A DNA stretch of 64,000 nt from assembly GCF_009707385.1 (NCBI RefSeq), contig NZ_CP046115.1, positions 3,534,001-3,598,000 on the forward strand, in the 5' to 3' direction. This stretch comes from Klebsiella oxytoca. Its GTDB lineage: Bacteria > Pseudomonadota > Gammaproteobacteria > Enterobacterales > Enterobacteriaceae. This document shows positions 8,605-19,552 of the stretch, piece by piece. Both the position numbers and the translations under genes were made by a program. Below the pieces are notes generated by a model, which searched no databases, was not told the DNA's origin, and was given only the letters and a program-made list of their open reading frames with translations. Position 1 is the first letter of the stretch, and every line of letters begins with the position of its first letter.

Positions 8605-10020
8605 TCAGCAACGACCATACTGGTCTTTAATACGGATAATATCGTCTTCGCCCAGATAGGAACCGGACTGGATCTCCAGCACTTCCAGCGGTATACGTCC
8701 CGGGTTTTCGAGGCAGTGTTCGGCACCGATGGGAATAAAGGTCGACTGATTTTCAGTCAGCAGGAACTGCTTGCCGTTCACCGTTATCTGCCCCGTGCCC
8801 GCGAGGATCACCCAGTGCTCGGCGCGGTGGTGGTGCATCTGCATGGAGAATGCCCCGCCTGGCTTGACAGTGATACGGTTAACGTTGAATCGCGGCGTCT
8901 GTACCACTACATCGCTGCGTCCCCACGGACGATAGATTTCACGGTGTCGTTTGTATTCGCTGCGCTGGTTGTTCTTCAGGAACTCCACGACCTTTTTCAC
9001 GTCCTGGGCGCGGTTTTTATTCATCACCAGCACCGCATCCTTGGTGCTAACGATCACCAGGTCCTCAACGCCGATGGCCGCCACTAACTTTTCATCACTG
9101 TTGATGTAGCAGTTCTGGCTGTTGTGCACCCAGGCATCGCCGGTCAGCACGTTACCCAGCTCATCTTTCGGGCTGACGTCCCACAGGGCTGACCAGGAGC
9201 CGACATCGCTCCAGTCTGCGTCCAGCCCCACTACCACCGCATCAGCGGTCTTTTCCATCACCGCATAGTCCACGGATTCATCCGGACAGGTGCTGAACAC
9301 CTCATGCGTGATGCTGATAAAGTCGCTGCCGCTGTCGGCCACGCGGACCGCAGCCGTGCAGACTTCGAGAATATCCGGGCGGAATTTTGCCAGTTCGGAG
9401 AGATACTTTTTCGCCCGGAACATGAACATGCCGCTGTTCCAGTAATATTCCCCTGAGGCCAGATAGGCCTGCGCACGCGCAAGGTCTGGCTTCTCGACAA
9501 AGCGGGCGACCTGATAAGGGGTGTGCTCCCCTTCCCCTAGCGCCTTGCCGCGCTGGATATAGCCGTAGCCGGTTTCCGGAGTGTTCGGGACGATACCGAA
9601 CGTCACCAGATGGTCAGCCTGTGCATACTGTTCCGCTACCCGGATGGCATCGTGGAAGACCTGCTGATTGTTAATGATATGGTCCGCTGCCAGCACCAGC
9701 ATCAGCGGGTCGTCGCCATTCTGCGTGGCCTGCAGTGCTGCGAGGGCAATAGCCGGCGCGGTGTTACGCCCCACCGGCTCAAGGATGATATTTTTCGACA
9801 GTTTATTGAGTTGTCTTAACTGTTCCGCCACCAGAAACCGGTGCTCTTCATTGCAGATAACCATAGGTTCATGGGTATCCAGACCGGAGAGGCGCGAGAT
9901 GGTTTCCTGCAACATGGAGTTCTGCCCGTACAGTCGCAGAAACTGTTTTGGATAGAGCTCACGGGACATAGGCCACAGGCGGCTACCTGTGCCCCCCGCC
10001 ATAATCACAGGAAGTAACAT
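8605..10020 (-). CDS. manC: Mannose-1-phosphate guanylyltransferase / mannose-6-phosphate isomerase
   Basis: A 471-residue type II bifunctional enzyme making GDP-mannose. The N-terminal nucleotidyltransferase signature [19 protein letters not shown] (residues 9-27) and the zone with FVEKP are present. The C-terminal cupin (isomerase) half has RPWG, the metal ligands [10 protein letters not shown], and the terminal GEDDIIR segment. The ATG at 10020 is preceded by AAGGA. The 206-bp gap behind gnd holds the gnd terminator and AT-rich DNA, so manC-manB probably have their own promoter, as reported for Klebsiella capsule loci. With manB it supplies the fucose branch. Confidence 0.95.
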   Translation of the reverse strand: MLLPVIMAGGTGSRLWPMSRELYPKQFLRLYGQNSMLQETISRLSGLDTHEPMVICNEEHRFLVAEQLRQLNKLSKNIILEPVGRNTAPAIALAALQATQNGDDPLMLVLAADHIINNQQVFHDAIRVAEQYAQADHLVTFGIVPNTPETGYGYIQRGKALGEGEHTPYQVARFVEKPDLARAQAYLASGEYYWNSGMFMFRAKKYLSELAKFRPDILEVCTAAVRVADSGSDFISITHEVFSTCPDESVDYAVMEKTADAVVVGLDADWSDVGSWSALWDVSPKDELGNVLTGDAWVHNSQNCYINSDEKLVAAIGVEDLVIVSTKDAVLVMNKNRAQDVKKVVEFLKNNQRSEYKRHREIYRPWGRSDVVVQTPRFNVNRITVKPGGAFSMQMHHHRAEHWVILAGTGQITVNGKQFLLTENQSTFIPIGAEHCLENPGRIPLEVLEIQSGSYLGEDDIIRIKDQYGRC

Positions 10021-10186
10021 GATAAAATCCTTAATAAACTATTAAATATGAGGTTATGAAAGTAATAACTACTTTTTTGCAAATTCAGTTAAAATTGCAA
10101 AAAAGAAAAATTAAAACAGGTTGGATTGTATAAGAATATACTATTTTCTAGTAAGCAGTAAAATTAGATTTAGTGTTATCTAATTT

Positions 10187-10217
10187 AAAAACAACCTGGT
10201 TTAACCAGGCTGTTTTT
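10187..10217 (-). terminator. Terminator of gnd
   Basis: Read on the minus strand, AACAGCCTGGTT pairs with AACCAGGTTGTT around a one- or two-base loop and is followed by a run of T. It starts 10 bp after the gnd stop and separates gnd from manC. It is nearly symmetrical and could work both ways. Confidence 0.85.
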
Positions 10218-10226
10218 AATAGTTAA

Positions 10227-11633
10227 TTAATCAAGCCACTCTGTATGGAACACACCTTCTTTATCTGTTCGTTTATAAGTGTGAGCCCCGAAATAATCGC
10301 GCTGAGCCTGAATCAGGTTAGCAGGCAGAACAGCGGAACGATAGCTATCGTAGTAGGCAATAGCCGCAGAGAAGGTAGGAACCGGAATACCATTCTGCAC
10401 TGCATATGCAACGACATCGCGCAACGCTTGCTGATAGTCATCGGCGATCTGCTTGAAGTAAGGTGCCAGCAGCAGGTTGGCAATACCAGCATTCTGCTCA
10501 TAGGCATCAGTGATCTTTTGCAGGAACTGAGCACGGATGATGCAGCCTGCACGGAAGATTTTAGCAATCTCGCCGTAGTTCAGATCCCATTGGTATTCAT
10601 CAGATGCAGCACGGAGCTGAGAGAAACCTTGTGCGTAAGAGACGATTTTGCCCAGATAGAGCGCGCGACGAACTTTCTCAATGAACTCAACTTTATCGCC
10701 TGCAGTCTTTGCTTGCGGCCCGGTGAGGACTTTAGAAGCAGCAACGCGCTGGTCTTTCAGGGACGAGATATAGCGAGCAAAGACTGACTCAGTGATAAGC
10801 GATAGTGGTTCGCCAAGGTCCAGAGAACTCTGACTGGTCCATTTACCGGTACCTTTGTTTGCTGCTTCATCAAGGATCACATCGACCAGGTATTTACCCT
10901 CTTCATCCTTTTTGGTAAAGATGTCCTTAGTGATGTCAATCAGATAGCTGCTCAGTTCACCTTCATTCCATTCAGTGAAAGTTTGCGCAAGCTCTTCATT
11001 AGAAAGCGCCAGGCCGCCTTTCAGTAAAGCGTAGGCTTCAGCAATCAGCTGCATATCGCCGTATTCAATACCGTTGTGAACCATTTTGACATAATGACCA
11101 GCCCCATCAGCACCGATGTAGGTTACGCACGGCTCACCATCTTCGGCAACTGCTGCAATCTGCTTAAGAATTGGAGCAACAAGCTCGTAAGCTTCTTTCT
11201 GACCGCCAGGCATGATAGAAGGGCCTTTAAGCGCCCCCTCTTCACCTCCGGATACCCCGGTACCAATGAAGTTAAAGCCTTCTGCGGAAAGTTCGCGATT
11301 ACGACGAATAGTATCCTGGAAGAAGGTATTACCACCATCAATGATGATGTCACCCTTGTCCAGGTAAGGCTTCAGAGAGTCGATGGCACTGTCAGTGCCT
11401 GCACCCGCCTTCACCATTAACAGGATACGGCGCGGAGTTTCGAGCGATTCAACAAACTCTTGCACTGTATAATGAGGGACCAGTTTCTTGCCCGGATTCT
11501 CGGCAATCACTTCTTCGGTCTTTTCACGGGAGCGGTTGAAAACGGAGACGGTGTAACCACGGCTCTCGATGTTGAGCGCAAGGTTACGCCCCATCACTGC
11601 CATACCGACAACCCCGATCTGTTGCTTGGACAT
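10227..11633 (-). CDS. gnd: 6-phosphogluconate dehydrogenase, decarboxylating
   Basis: A 468-residue cytosolic NADP-dependent enzyme of the pentose phosphate pathway, converting 6-phosphogluconate to ribulose-5-phosphate and CO2. The NADP loop [18 protein letters not shown] (10-27), NRSREK, the catalytic segment [21 protein letters not shown] and [13 protein letters not shown] are all present. Length equals the E. coli enzyme. It is a housekeeping gene placed inside the capsule locus, as is usual in enterics, where it is a common crossover point for locus exchange. A GACAGGAG ribosome site precedes the ATG. The 161-bp upstream gap probably carries its own promoter (TTGTCC and TATGCT spaced 16 bp are candidates). 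Confidence 0.97.
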   Translation of the reverse strand: MSKQQIGVVGMAVMGRNLALNIESRGYTVSVFNRSREKTEEVIAENPGKKLVPHYTVQEFVESLETPRRILLMVKAGAGTDSAIDSLKPYLDKGDIIIDGGNTFFQDTIRRNRELSAEGFNFIGTGVSGGEEGALKGPSIMPGGQKEAYELVAPILKQIAAVAEDGEPCVTYIGADGAGHYVKMVHNGIEYGDMQLIAEAYALLKGGLALSNEELAQTFTEWNEGELSSYLIDITKDIFTKKDEEGKYLVDVILDEAANKGTGKWTSQSSLDLGEPLSLITESVFARYISSLKDQRVAASKVLTGPQAKTAGDKVEFIEKVRRALYLGKIVSYAQGFSQLRAASDEYQWDLNYGEIAKIFRAGCIIRAQFLQKITDAYEQNAGIANLLLAPYFKQIADDYQQALRDVVAYAVQNGIPVPTFSAAIAYYDSYRSAVLPANLIQAQRDYFGAHTYKRTDKEGVFHTEWLD

Positions 11634-11794
11634 TACATACTCCTGTCAGGTGTGTTCACTGCGACTGTTCGCAGCTTAAATGTGAGAATTATGTTAGCGC
11701 AAAGCAGACAGAGAGCATAGAGTAAAATGGATTGTGGACAAAAAATGAGAAATAAATAACATGAAAATAAAACCACAAGAAATACAGATTCAAT

Positions 11795-13198
11795 TTAATA
11801 GGCTGATTTATTGATAAAGCCTTTAAACACCGTCAGAAAAATAATTTTTAAATCTAGCCAAATACTCCACCCTCGAATATACAGAAGATCGTATTCAATT
11901 CTCTTTTCCATTTTCTCTAAAGTATCTGTCTCACCACGCCAACCATTGATTTGAGCTAGCCCTGTGATACCCGGTTTGACTTTATGCCGTAACATATACC
12001 CTTGAATTAAAGAACGATATTGTTCATTATGTGAAACAGCATGAGGTCTTGGGCCTACAACAGACATTTGACCAAAAAGAACATTAAAGAACTGTGGTAA
12101 TTCATCCAAGGAAGTACTTCGTAAAAACTTGCCTACTTTAGTGACTCGAACATCGTTCTTCGTGGCCTGAATAACATTTTCATCATTTTCCATCACCGTC
12201 ATTGAGCGAAATTTCCAGACTTTAATTGGTTTTCCGTCCATCCCATAACGTACCTGTCGAAAAATAACAGGACCTCTCGAAGTAGTTTTAACAGCGATAG
12301 CAATAATAAGAAGAATAGGGGATATCAAAATAAGAATAAAAAATGATACGATTATATCCTCCAAACGTTTGAACACCATATTAATGCCGTTCAATGGCGA
12401 ATCAAACAAAGGAACAACCGGTACACCATTGATTTCTTCCGTACGTGACTGAAGAATATTAAAAGTAAAAACATCAGGAATTAATAATACAGAACAAGTA
12501 GTATCAGTTAATTGTCTAACGACATCCTTAATTTTGGGTTCATCGCGCATACTCATCGCAATATAAATACGATCGATTTTCCCTTCACGCGCTTCCTGAA
12601 TAAGTTTATCTATGTTTCCTGCATAGGGTACATTGTCATATTCAGCACTGTCCAGTTTTATATTATCATAAACACCTTTAACAACAAAGCCTAGCCAAGG
12701 TTCTTCGATAAAACTTTTTAACAAATTAATACCTGCTGGCAACGAACCGACAACAGCAACTCTCCTAGTGTTATAGCCAAACCTCCTGAGTAAACCAGAG
12801 AGCAACCTAATAACTAAACGACAGATAAAAAAACCAACATCAACTAACAAGTACCATTCAATAAAAAAGAAGAAACGGGTATCAATTGATGAATCTAAAG
12901 ACAAAAAACCAAGAGTAATTAATAAGCTCAGGGTCCAATTTTTTAGAATCAAAGTATATTCAGTAGAAAAAGCAACACCACGCCAAGAACGATAGAAATC
13001 AGTTATACCGCCGATCATCTGGAAAATAACCAAAGATAATAAGGACGTCAGAGCATGCTGGTATTCAAATGAGATTGAGTTAATAACACATACCAAATAT
13101 AATCCTAAAAAAATTATGACTACATCTGAGAAGCGTTGAGCCATTGAGATCAAAGAAGCATTCGCATTTGAGCGAGTCCGATGATACAAGGTTGCCAT
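11795..13198 (-). CDS. wcaJ: Undecaprenyl-phosphate glucose-1-phosphate transferase
   Basis: A 467-residue membrane phosphoglycosyltransferase that starts each capsule repeat by moving glucose-1-phosphate from UDP-glucose to undecaprenyl phosphate. The N-terminal half has about four membrane segments and a CoA-binding-like domain (RRVAVVGS). A further hydrophobic helix precedes the catalytic C-terminal domain with KVWKFRSM, TSLDELPQFFNV and GPRPHAV, ending with the LAQINGWRGETD segment. The start at 13198 (MATLYHR) is chosen because it has an AAGGAAA site and fits WcaJ length; a longer frame to 13330 lacks support. It is the last gene of the serotype-specific block. WcaJ rather than WbaP implies glucose as first sugar (family knowledge). 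Confidence 0.93.
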   Translation of the reverse strand: MATLYHRTRSNANASLISMAQRFSDVVIIFLGLYLVCVINSISFEYQHALTSLLSLVIFQMIGGITDFYRSWRGVAFSTEYTLILKNWTLSLLITLGFLSLDSSIDTRFFFFIEWYLLVDVGFFICRLVIRLLSGLLRRFGYNTRRVAVVGSLPAGINLLKSFIEEPWLGFVVKGVYDNIKLDSAEYDNVPYAGNIDKLIQEAREGKIDRIYIAMSMRDEPKIKDVVRQLTDTTCSVLLIPDVFTFNILQSRTEEINGVPVVPLFDSPLNGINMVFKRLEDIIVSFFILILISPILLIIAIAVKTTSRGPVIFRQVRYGMDGKPIKVWKFRSMTVMENDENVIQATKNDVRVTKVGKFLRSTSLDELPQFFNVLFGQMSVVGPRPHAVSHNEQYRSLIQGYMLRHKVKPGITGLAQINGWRGETDTLEKMEKRIEYDLLYIRGWSIWLDLKIIFLTVFKGFINKSAY

Positions 13199-13526
13199 GA
13201 AGATTTCCTTAAAATTGAATCTTATGAAATAATAATTTGCACAAGAAATCCTGAACTTTACAAGATTAAAAGTAGTTTCTTCCTTTAATCTAGAATTCTT
13301 ATACCAATAAGCACTTTGTAAAAAAACCAATAAATGAAAATACGCGCGACAATAAACTTTATAAAATGATTATTATAAATAATAAAAAAAGAAGGAATAT
13401 TTAAACTCTGCTTTAGATAAAAGCAAATATAGATTTAACCAGTGATTTTGATGTTCTTAATAAAAGGAATCCATTCCACCAAAAGCAACTTACGATAGTT
13501 TCCATGTTAAGTATTAAATTCGTATT
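13199..13526. other. AT-rich intergenic region between wcaI and wcaJ
   Basis: About 330 bp with no credible open frame, very rich in A and T. It separates wcaI from wcaJ, which is unusually wide for genes that are otherwise nearly contiguous. It may contain a secondary promoter for wcaJ or mark a recombination joint. No clear hairpin with a T-run was found. Confidence 0.45.
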
Positions 13527-14735
13527 TTAACTTTGTATATCTGTTATAAATTTTGAAAGGACATTATTCATATTAAGTGTTGAATTGGCATATTGAATTG
13601 CAACATTATTATAAGCTGGCATCAGTAAGCATTTTTCAATCCCAGTAACTAAGGCACCCACAGATTCTGGCTCGACACACACTGCGATGCCCAAATTATT
13701 TTTACACAACTGACCAAGTTCAGTATTTTCTTCTGCAGTAATAACAGCATTACCACCGACAGCAAGAATATTAGTTAGCTTAGAAGGAAGAACAGCGTCA
13801 GCAGCACCTTTCTTTTGAACAACAAGATGACAATCCGCAAGATTTAATAATGCTGGCAGGAGCTCATAAGGTTGCAAAGGCCTGAATATGACATTATTCA
13901 AGTTCGCGCTCATTTTTTCTAAATTTTCTTTACCGCCACCTTGGCCGACAAAAAGAAAAATACAATTCTTCGTTGCCATTTCCTGCGCGGCGCTGAGAAC
14001 TAATTCCAGACCTTGTTTTTCACCAATATTCCCTGAGTAAAGAATAACTTTTTTATCCTTAGGTATGCCTAACTCTTCTTTCAACCTATCTGATTGTTCA
14101 CTACTTACATTTTGAAACCTTTCAAGTTCAGACCAGTTCGGGAAAAGTATTAGATTATTTTGAGAAACACCTTTATTTGATGCATTACGAAGCATCATTT
14201 TAGAGATAGTTGAAACTTTATCAGCAGAAGTCAGACACCATTTTTCGAATTTTTTAGCAAATGCTGCAAACATTCCTTTTTTAGCCATTCCCAGACCAAG
14301 CATAGCATCAACTTCATAATCTTGTATATGTATTATTACCTTCGCATGTGTAAGCTTTCGCAAGAGCATTGCACCAGGAACACAAAATAAGGTTGGAACA
14401 ACACAAATAATATAGTCAGGCTTCCAGCGAGACTGCATTAAAAGTGGAAATAGAGAACTTAATGCAAAACTGGACAGGTGCAATAATCGTTTTAACGTTG
14501 ATGGTTTGTTGGGAACATAGAGAGGGCATCTATAGATTATCTCTGGATTTTGCTCTTTAGAATATCTCCGTCCTGAATAATTTTTAGCAACCACCCATTC
14601 TGGGTAGTATGGTGGGGCTGTAATGACTCTAACATCGAGACCATTATCAACAAACCACCTAACCATTTCACCACTGTACTTACCAATACCAGTTAATTCA
14701 GGCTGATAATTGATACCATACACAAGTAATTTCAT
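13527..14735 (-). CDS. wcaI: Glycosyltransferase, WcaI type
   Basis: A 402-residue GT4-family glycosyltransferase of the WcaI type found in colanic acid and many Klebsiella capsule clusters. The N terminus MKLLVYGINYQPELTGIGKY and the acceptor loop TAPPYYPEW are characteristic. The donor domain has LYSGNIGEKQGLEL and, near residue 320, a segment where the E-x7-E is partly replaced (VLPSKLTNILAVGG). The ATG at 14735 lies 11 bp after gmm. It would act on the cytoplasmic face of the inner membrane on the undecaprenyl-linked chain. Its sugar is unproven; in fucose-containing loci it usually sits beside gmd-fcl-gmm, as here. Confidence 0.88.
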   Translation of the reverse strand: MKLLVYGINYQPELTGIGKYSGEMVRWFVDNGLDVRVITAPPYYPEWVVAKNYSGRRYSKEQNPEIIYRCPLYVPNKPSTLKRLLHLSSFALSSLFPLLMQSRWKPDYIICVVPTLFCVPGAMLLRKLTHAKVIIHIQDYEVDAMLGLGMAKKGMFAAFAKKFEKWCLTSADKVSTISKMMLRNASNKGVSQNNLILFPNWSELERFQNVSSEQSDRLKEELGIPKDKKVILYSGNIGEKQGLELVLSAAQEMATKNCIFLFVGQGGGKENLEKMSANLNNVIFRPLQPYELLPALLNLADCHLVVQKKGAADAVLPSKLTNILAVGGNAVITAEENTELGQLCKNNLGIAVCVEPESVGALVTGIEKCLLMPAYNNVAIQYANSTLNMNNVLSKFITDIQS

Positions 14736-14746
14736 ACTTAAAAATC

Positions 14747-15205
14747 CTAGGAAGCATCCATAAAATAAGCTTTAGTATTAAAATGGACTAAATTATTAGT
14801 AAGTATTTCATCCACGCTCATCCATTGATATTCATTATGTTGGTCATGCGGAAACACTAAATCTTTAGAAATAAAAGATAGCTTATAAGCTAATACAATA
14901 TAGTGCGTACTAAATTCACTACCGAAAAAGTTATCATCATAAAAATGCTCAAAGATACCGAGTAAGGTGCTTTCACTTCGCCCTCTCATAATACCAACTT
15001 CATTCTGTGTCAATCTGCAAAAACCATTATCTAATGACTCATCTTTTTGTACGCGACCGCCTGGAACAAACCAAAAGCCCCTTGCGGGGCGGTTGTTTCT
15101 TTTACCAACTAAATACTCATTTTTTTCATTTTGGATAACCAAATCGATTGAAATAAGCGGTGTGTTCTTTATTACATTTTTAAATGCATTATCATCTAAA
15201 AACAT
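14747..15205 (-). CDS. gmm: GDP-mannose mannosyl hydrolase (Nudix)
   Basis: A 152-residue Nudix-fold enzyme (WcaH/NudD) splitting GDP-mannose into GDP and mannose, thought to tune the GDP-mannose/GDP-fucose pool. The modified Nudix box starts GGRVQKDESLD (about residues 48-58) and continues FCRLTQNEVG. The replacement of the usual REXXEE is normal for this subfamily, not decay. The N-terminal PLISIDLVIQNE and the GFWFVPGG segment are typical. It starts one base after the fcl stop and lies between fcl and wcaI, the standard order. Confidence 0.92.
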   Translation of the reverse strand: MFLDDNAFKNVIKNTPLISIDLVIQNEKNEYLVGKRNNRPARGFWFVPGGRVQKDESLDNGFCRLTQNEVGIMRGRSESTLLGIFEHFYDDNFFGSEFSTHYIVLAYKLSFISKDLVFPHDQHNEYQWMSVDEILTNNLVHFNTKAYFMDAS

Positions 15206-15206
15206 A

Positions 15207-16175
15207 TTAACCTCGAAAGCTATCCTGATGCTTTAAAAACCATTCATAAGTCCGTTCCAAGCCTTCCTCAAGCTTAATCTGATACTTCCAGCCTAAACTG
15301 TCCAATCTGGAAACATCCAATAACTTTCTGGGGGTGCCGTCAGGTTTGGTTGAATCAAAAACCACCTCACCTCGGTAACCAACAACTTTTGCAATTGTTT
15401 CTGCTAATTCCCGGATAGTACAATCAACACCAGTACCGATATTAATATGCGATAGCATTGGCTGCGTGTTGTTCTGCCAAAAAGCTTTGTCAAGTTCCAT
15501 GACATAAATAGATGCAGATGCCATATCATCAACATGCAGAAATTCGCGCATGGGTGTTCCACTTCCCCAAACTACAACTTGTGGATGATGCTCTAATTTT
15601 GCATCATGAAAACGGCGTAGCAATGCAGGTATTACATGTGAGTTACTAGGGTGAAAATTATCATTTTCCCCATATAAATTAGTAGGCATTACAGAACGAT
15701 AATCTCGTTTATATTGTCTATTATAGGATTCGCAAAGCTTGATACCCGCAATTTTGGCTATAGCATAAGGTTCATTCGTAGATTCCAGGGTACCCTGTAA
15801 TAATTCGGCCTCACTAATCGGCTGTTTGGCGAATTTGGGATAAATACATGATGACCCTAAAAACATGATTTTATTAACATCATTAACATTAGCGGCATGA
15901 ATAACATTTGCCTCAATGACAATGTTTTCATATATAAAATCCGCAGGATATTTATCATTTGCCACTATCCCACCAACTTTAGCAGCAGCTAAATATATTT
16001 CATCAATATGTTCAGTTAAGAAAAACTTGTTTACTGATTGGGCATCAAGCAGGTTAAGCTCCTGCCGTGAACACACTACGAGCTCAATATCTTCTCTGTT
16101 TTGTAATTGTCTTACTATAGCTGAACCTACCATTCCATTATGGCCAGCAACAAAAACTCTTTTTTTGATTGTCAT
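15207..16175 (-). CDS. fcl: GDP-L-fucose synthase
   Basis: A 322-residue NADPH-dependent epimerase/reductase (WcaG) that turns GDP-4-keto-6-deoxymannose into GDP-L-fucose. The Rossmann loop GHNGMVGSA follows residue 8. The catalytic SCIYP (Ser) and YAIAK (YxxxK) are in the right places, and [11 protein letters not shown], typical of Fcl, is present. The start at 16175 (MTIKKRVF) is chosen over the longer frame to 16211: it has GGAG upstream, begins 4 bp after gmd and gives the family length. With gmd it commits the capsule to fucose. Confidence 0.95.
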   Translation of the reverse strand: MTIKKRVFVAGHNGMVGSAIVRQLQNREDIELVVCSRQELNLLDAQSVNKFFLTEHIDEIYLAAAKVGGIVANDKYPADFIYENIVIEANVIHAANVNDVNKIMFLGSSCIYPKFAKQPISEAELLQGTLESTNEPYAIAKIAGIKLCESYNRQYKRDYRSVMPTNLYGENDNFHPSNSHVIPALLRRFHDAKLEHHPQVVVWGSGTPMREFLHVDDMASASIYVMELDKAFWQNNTQPMLSHINIGTGVDCTIRELAETIAKVVGYRGEVVFDSTKPDGTPRKLLDVSRLDSLGWKYQIKLEEGLERTYEWFLKHQDSFRG

Positions 16176-16179
16176 TTCA

Positions 16180-17298
16180 TTACTCCAGAGAAATTGAAAC
16201 CTCATAACCATGTGATTTCAGGAGAGAATGTTTTTTAGCTGCCTCAAGATCCTTTCTAACCATTTCAACTACCATCTCTTGAAGAGTTGTTTCAGGTTTC
16301 CAGCCTAATTTGTCATTTGCTTTTGTGGGATCCCCAAGTAAAGTTTCAACTTCAGCAGGACGGAAATACCGTGGATCTACGGCAACTATTACATCGCCAA
16401 CACTTACAGCAGGTGCATCTTCACCAGAGATACTTTCAACAATTCCGACCTCATCAACACCATGGCCCTCAAAGCGTAATTTGATACCTAATTCAGATGC
16501 AGCGAAATCTACAAATTGACGTACCGAGTATTGGACACCTGTTGCAATAACATAATCTTCCGGTTGCTCTTGTTGAAGCATCAACCATTGCATTTTAACA
16601 TAATCTTTAGCATGCCCCCAATCACGCAATGAATCCATGTTACCAAGGTACAGACATTTCTCTAAACCTTGCACGATATTTGCGAGTCCACGAGTAATTT
16701 TTCTCGTCACAAAAGTTTCACCACGGCGAGGAGACTCGTGGTTAAATAAAATACCATTACAAGCATACATTCCATAAGACTCACGGTAGTTTACAGTAAT
16801 CCAATAAGCATATAGTTTTGCTACCGCATAAGGTGAACGAGGATAAAATGGGGTAGTTTCTTTTTGCGGTATTTCCTGGACCAAGCCATAAAGTTCAGAA
16901 GTAGATGCTTGATAGAACCGAGTCTTTTTCTCAAGTCCCAGAAAACGAATTGCTTCTAATAGGCGAAGCGTCCCAATTGCATCTACATCAGCAGTATATT
17001 CTGGTGATTCAAAAGATACGGCAACATGGCTCATTGCCCCCAAATTATAAACCTCATCAGGCTGAATCTCAGAGATCAGCCGTGTCAAGTTGGATGTATC
17101 TGATAAATCACCATAGTGCAAATGAAATTTAGGATTTGAAGAATGTGGATCTTGATATATATGATCTACTCGCTCAGTATTAAAAGAAGATGATCGTCTT
17201 TTAATACCATGAACTTCATATCCTTTCTCTAAAAGGAATTCTGCAAGGTAAGAACCATCCTGCCCAGTTATACCAGTGATTAACGCTACCTTAGACAT
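16180..17298 (-). CDS. gmd: GDP-mannose 4,6-dehydratase
   Basis: A 372-residue SDR enzyme converting GDP-mannose to GDP-4-keto-6-deoxymannose, the first step to GDP-fucose. It has the NADP loop [14 protein letters not shown] (residues 8-21), the binding motif [13 protein letters not shown], catalytic Thr in [10 protein letters not shown] and the YxxxK in SPYAVAK, followed by [16 protein letters not shown]. Length equals E. coli Gmd. It is preceded by the acetyltransferase after 19 bp and followed by fcl after 4 bp. Confidence 0.97.
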   Translation of the reverse strand: MSKVALITGITGQDGSYLAEFLLEKGYEVHGIKRRSSSFNTERVDHIYQDPHSSNPKFHLHYGDLSDTSNLTRLISEIQPDEVYNLGAMSHVAVSFESPEYTADVDAIGTLRLLEAIRFLGLEKKTRFYQASTSELYGLVQEIPQKETTPFYPRSPYAVAKLYAYWITVNYRESYGMYACNGILFNHESPRRGETFVTRKITRGLANIVQGLEKCLYLGNMDSLRDWGHAKDYVKMQWLMLQQEQPEDYVIATGVQYSVRQFVDFAASELGIKLRFEGHGVDEVGIVESISGEDAPAVSVGDVIVAVDPRYFRPAEVETLLGDPTKANDKLGWKPETTLQEMVVEMVRKDLEAAKKHSLLKSHGYEVSISLE

Positions 17299-17317
17299 AT
17301 TAACTATCTCCTTAAAA

Positions 17318-17857
17318 TTATATTTTATCGCGAACTTTAATTGCAGGACTACCTAAACAAACAGAATTTGACGGAATATCATTAAATACTGAGCTTCTTG
17401 CTCCTATTATACAATTGTCTCCAATTTTAACTCCAGGTGCAACAAAAACATCTGTTGCTAACCAAGATGAACTACCGACAACAATAGGGCTTTTGATTAT
17501 TTTAAAATCTAAGGTGTTATAATCATGACTGCCTGTGCATATGTAACAGCGTTGAGAAATAATGGTGTTGTTTCCTATGATAATTTCACCTAAGGAGTAT
17601 AAAACAACATCATCTCCTACCCAACTATTATCGCCTATTGTTAATTTCCAAGGATAAGTTATCTTAGCTGAGGGTCTAATAATAACATTTTTACCAATTT
17701 TTGCTCCAAAAATTCTTAATATAAGAACTCGCCATTTGTAAAAAATTTGTGGAGACATTCTAAAAAAGAAAAAATCTACAAACCACCACAACTGGACAAC
17801 AATCACGCTTCTGCCACGAAAACCTTTGGGAACGGAAAATTTTGAAAGATCAAACAT
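17318..17857 (-). CDS. Hexapeptide-repeat O-acetyltransferase, WcaF-like
   Basis: A 179-residue left-handed beta-helix acetyltransferase. Repeating hexapeptides ([38 protein letters not shown]) fill residues 50-165, and the [10 protein letters not shown] segment contains the usual catalytic His. It most resembles WcaF-type enzymes, which acetylate capsule sugars from acetyl-CoA before export. Its position just before gmd suggests acetylation of the capsule repeat, possibly on fucose; the target sugar is inference. The gene is AT-rich like its neighbours, and its ATG has an AGGAAA-like site. Confidence 0.85.
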   Translation of the reverse strand: MFDLSKFSVPKGFRGRSVIVVQLWWFVDFFFFRMSPQIFYKWRVLILRIFGAKIGKNVIIRPSAKITYPWKLTIGDNSWVGDDVVLYSLGEIIIGNNTIISQRCYICTGSHDYNTLDFKIIKSPIVVGSSSWLATDVFVAPGVKIGDNCIIGARSSVFNDIPSNSVCLGSPAIKVRDKI

Positions 17858-17887
17858 AAGATTTCCTGTAAATAATTAATTTGACCA

Positions 17888-19534
17888 TCATTTTAAATTA
17901 TTAATATTGTTTTTAAAATTGACATTACTAAGTAATGACCACTTTGGTATATTTAAGCCGATTTTTGAATTTACTATTGATATGGAATTTATCATTATAT
18001 TATCGCAAGTTTTAGATATATAAAATGCCATTTCCTTGCTATTAGCAACTACACCATTTTCAATAACAATATCATTTACATTATTTGCTATAAGAAAAAA
18101 AGCATCATCAGTTGAACTAAAATTAGAAATACGCACCTTAGATATATTATTAATAGATATACCTTTATTCTTACTAGATTCTATCATTGATAAAGAAACT
18201 AGCCCTGCATTAGACTTTATGTTATTTAACCTGAGGGAATAATTACAGTTCACTATTTTCAAATTGTTCACGAGAATATCCATACAATTTAAAACAACAA
18301 CACCGTCCTTTTTTATATTTTTTATATCATTATTAATAATAGTGAGTTTGTTATGACTATCTTTAGTAAAAGTTGAGACTTTTATACCTGAAAAACCTGA
18401 ATTAATGATAGTATTATTTTTTATTGTCACGGTATCGATAGTGGAACCTATAGCAGCAATCGGTAGCAATTCAATAAGCTGAGAATCACTACATACACTA
18501 TCGATAAAATAATCTTCAATGTAGGTATCCTTTCCAGCTTGATTATAAACCCCCATGCCAAATATTTTCTTACCCTTGTATTTCCCGTTAGGGATTCTTA
18601 CAGATCCGGAAATATTCTTAATCACACCTCTTAAAAACTTAGTACCTCTCATAGTTGTATTTTCATCATGTCGTTTCTCATAACATAAATGACCGTACCC
18701 TAAAGCACCATCAGTGTAATTAGCAATGTAAATATTCTCATCGCAATTTTTACCGAGAAGATCATTTAACTGAAAGATTCCTCGTATATTTCGCCCTACT
18801 GAATAATTTAAAGCAACAATATTCCTAGATGATGCTCCATAAACAGATATATCATTACCACCTTGGTTATGGAATATGTTATCTGCTAAATTCGCACCAG
18901 TAAAAGAACAATTACAAACAACGTTTCTATCACCTTGATTTATAGTAATACCATTCCCTTCCGTATTATCCTCTCCTACATATTGAATCTTTAGGTTTAA
19001 TAATTTGCAAAGCTCAACCTCTCTAATTTCCACACCTGCTTTTTTAATACTTTTAACTTTATTAGATGGGATAATAATAATGTTTTGAATGGTAACACCG
19101 GATTTTGTAATCACTAATAAGGACATATTTTCTTCTTTTTGTTTAAGCCTTGTCTTACCATCCCCTATAATCGAAACTTGCGTTTCAATTTCAGATGACA
19201 CACTTAACGTGCCTCCACCATAAATATACAAACAAGATGATGATGATGTTGCTTCAGCTATTTTCTCCATAATTAAAGAATCGCCATCAACTACATCATC
19301 CAAGATGCACAGTTTTACAACATTCGATAATCTATTCACATCTTCAAATAAGATATTATATTTATTACAATAATTAGTAAGCAATGCTTCATTTTCAGCA
19401 TGAGTATATTGACGATAACCGCAGCTATCATATTTCGGAGACGCGCCAAGTATGTTTTTTTCACCGTTTGCAAGCATTTCTTTCGATGAATATATAATTA
19501 AAGGCAAACCCAAAATAAATTCTCTGCGCCTCAT
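17888..19534 (-). CDS. Right-handed beta-helix protein with Tat-like signal
   Basis: A 548-residue protein dominated by short Val/Ile/Asn-rich turns (for example VTIKNNTIINSGFSGIKV), the pattern of a right-handed parallel beta-helix as in polysaccharide lyases, epimerases and phage tailspikes. The N terminus MRRREFILGLPLIIYSS resembles a twin-arginine export signal (RRxF then a hydrophobic stretch), so it is probably exported folded to the periplasm. It sits among capsule glycosyltransferases. It could be a lyase or hydrolase that trims polymer during export, or a modifying or binding protein. No catalytic triad can be assigned by eye. Codon use is very AT-rich. The gene and fold are well supported, the function is not. 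Confidence 0.7.
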   Translation of the reverse strand: MRRREFILGLPLIIYSSKEMLANGEKNILGASPKYDSCGYRQYTHAENEALLTNYCNKYNILFEDVNRLSNVVKLCILDDVVDGDSLIMEKIAEATSSSSCLYIYGGGTLSVSSEIETQVSIIGDGKTRLKQKEENMSLLVITKSGVTIQNIIIIPSNKVKSIKKAGVEIREVELCKLLNLKIQYVGEDNTEGNGITINQGDRNVVCNCSFTGANLADNIFHNQGGNDISVYGASSRNIVALNYSVGRNIRGIFQLNDLLGKNCDENIYIANYTDGALGYGHLCYEKRHDENTTMRGTKFLRGVIKNISGSVRIPNGKYKGKKIFGMGVYNQAGKDTYIEDYFIDSVCSDSQLIELLPIAAIGSTIDTVTIKNNTIINSGFSGIKVSTFTKDSHNKLTIINNDIKNIKKDGVVVLNCMDILVNNLKIVNCNYSLRLNNIKSNAGLVSLSMIESSKNKGISINNISKVRISNFSSTDDAFFLIANNVNDIVIENGVVANSKEMAFYISKTCDNIMINSISIVNSKIGLNIPKWSLLSNVNFKNNINNLK

Positions 19535-19552
19535 ATAGCCTCGACTGTAAAT

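Noticed and set aside
14747..15205. Imperfect Nudix box in gmm as sign of decay
   Set aside because: GDP-mannose mannosyl hydrolases normally have this altered box; the gene is full length.
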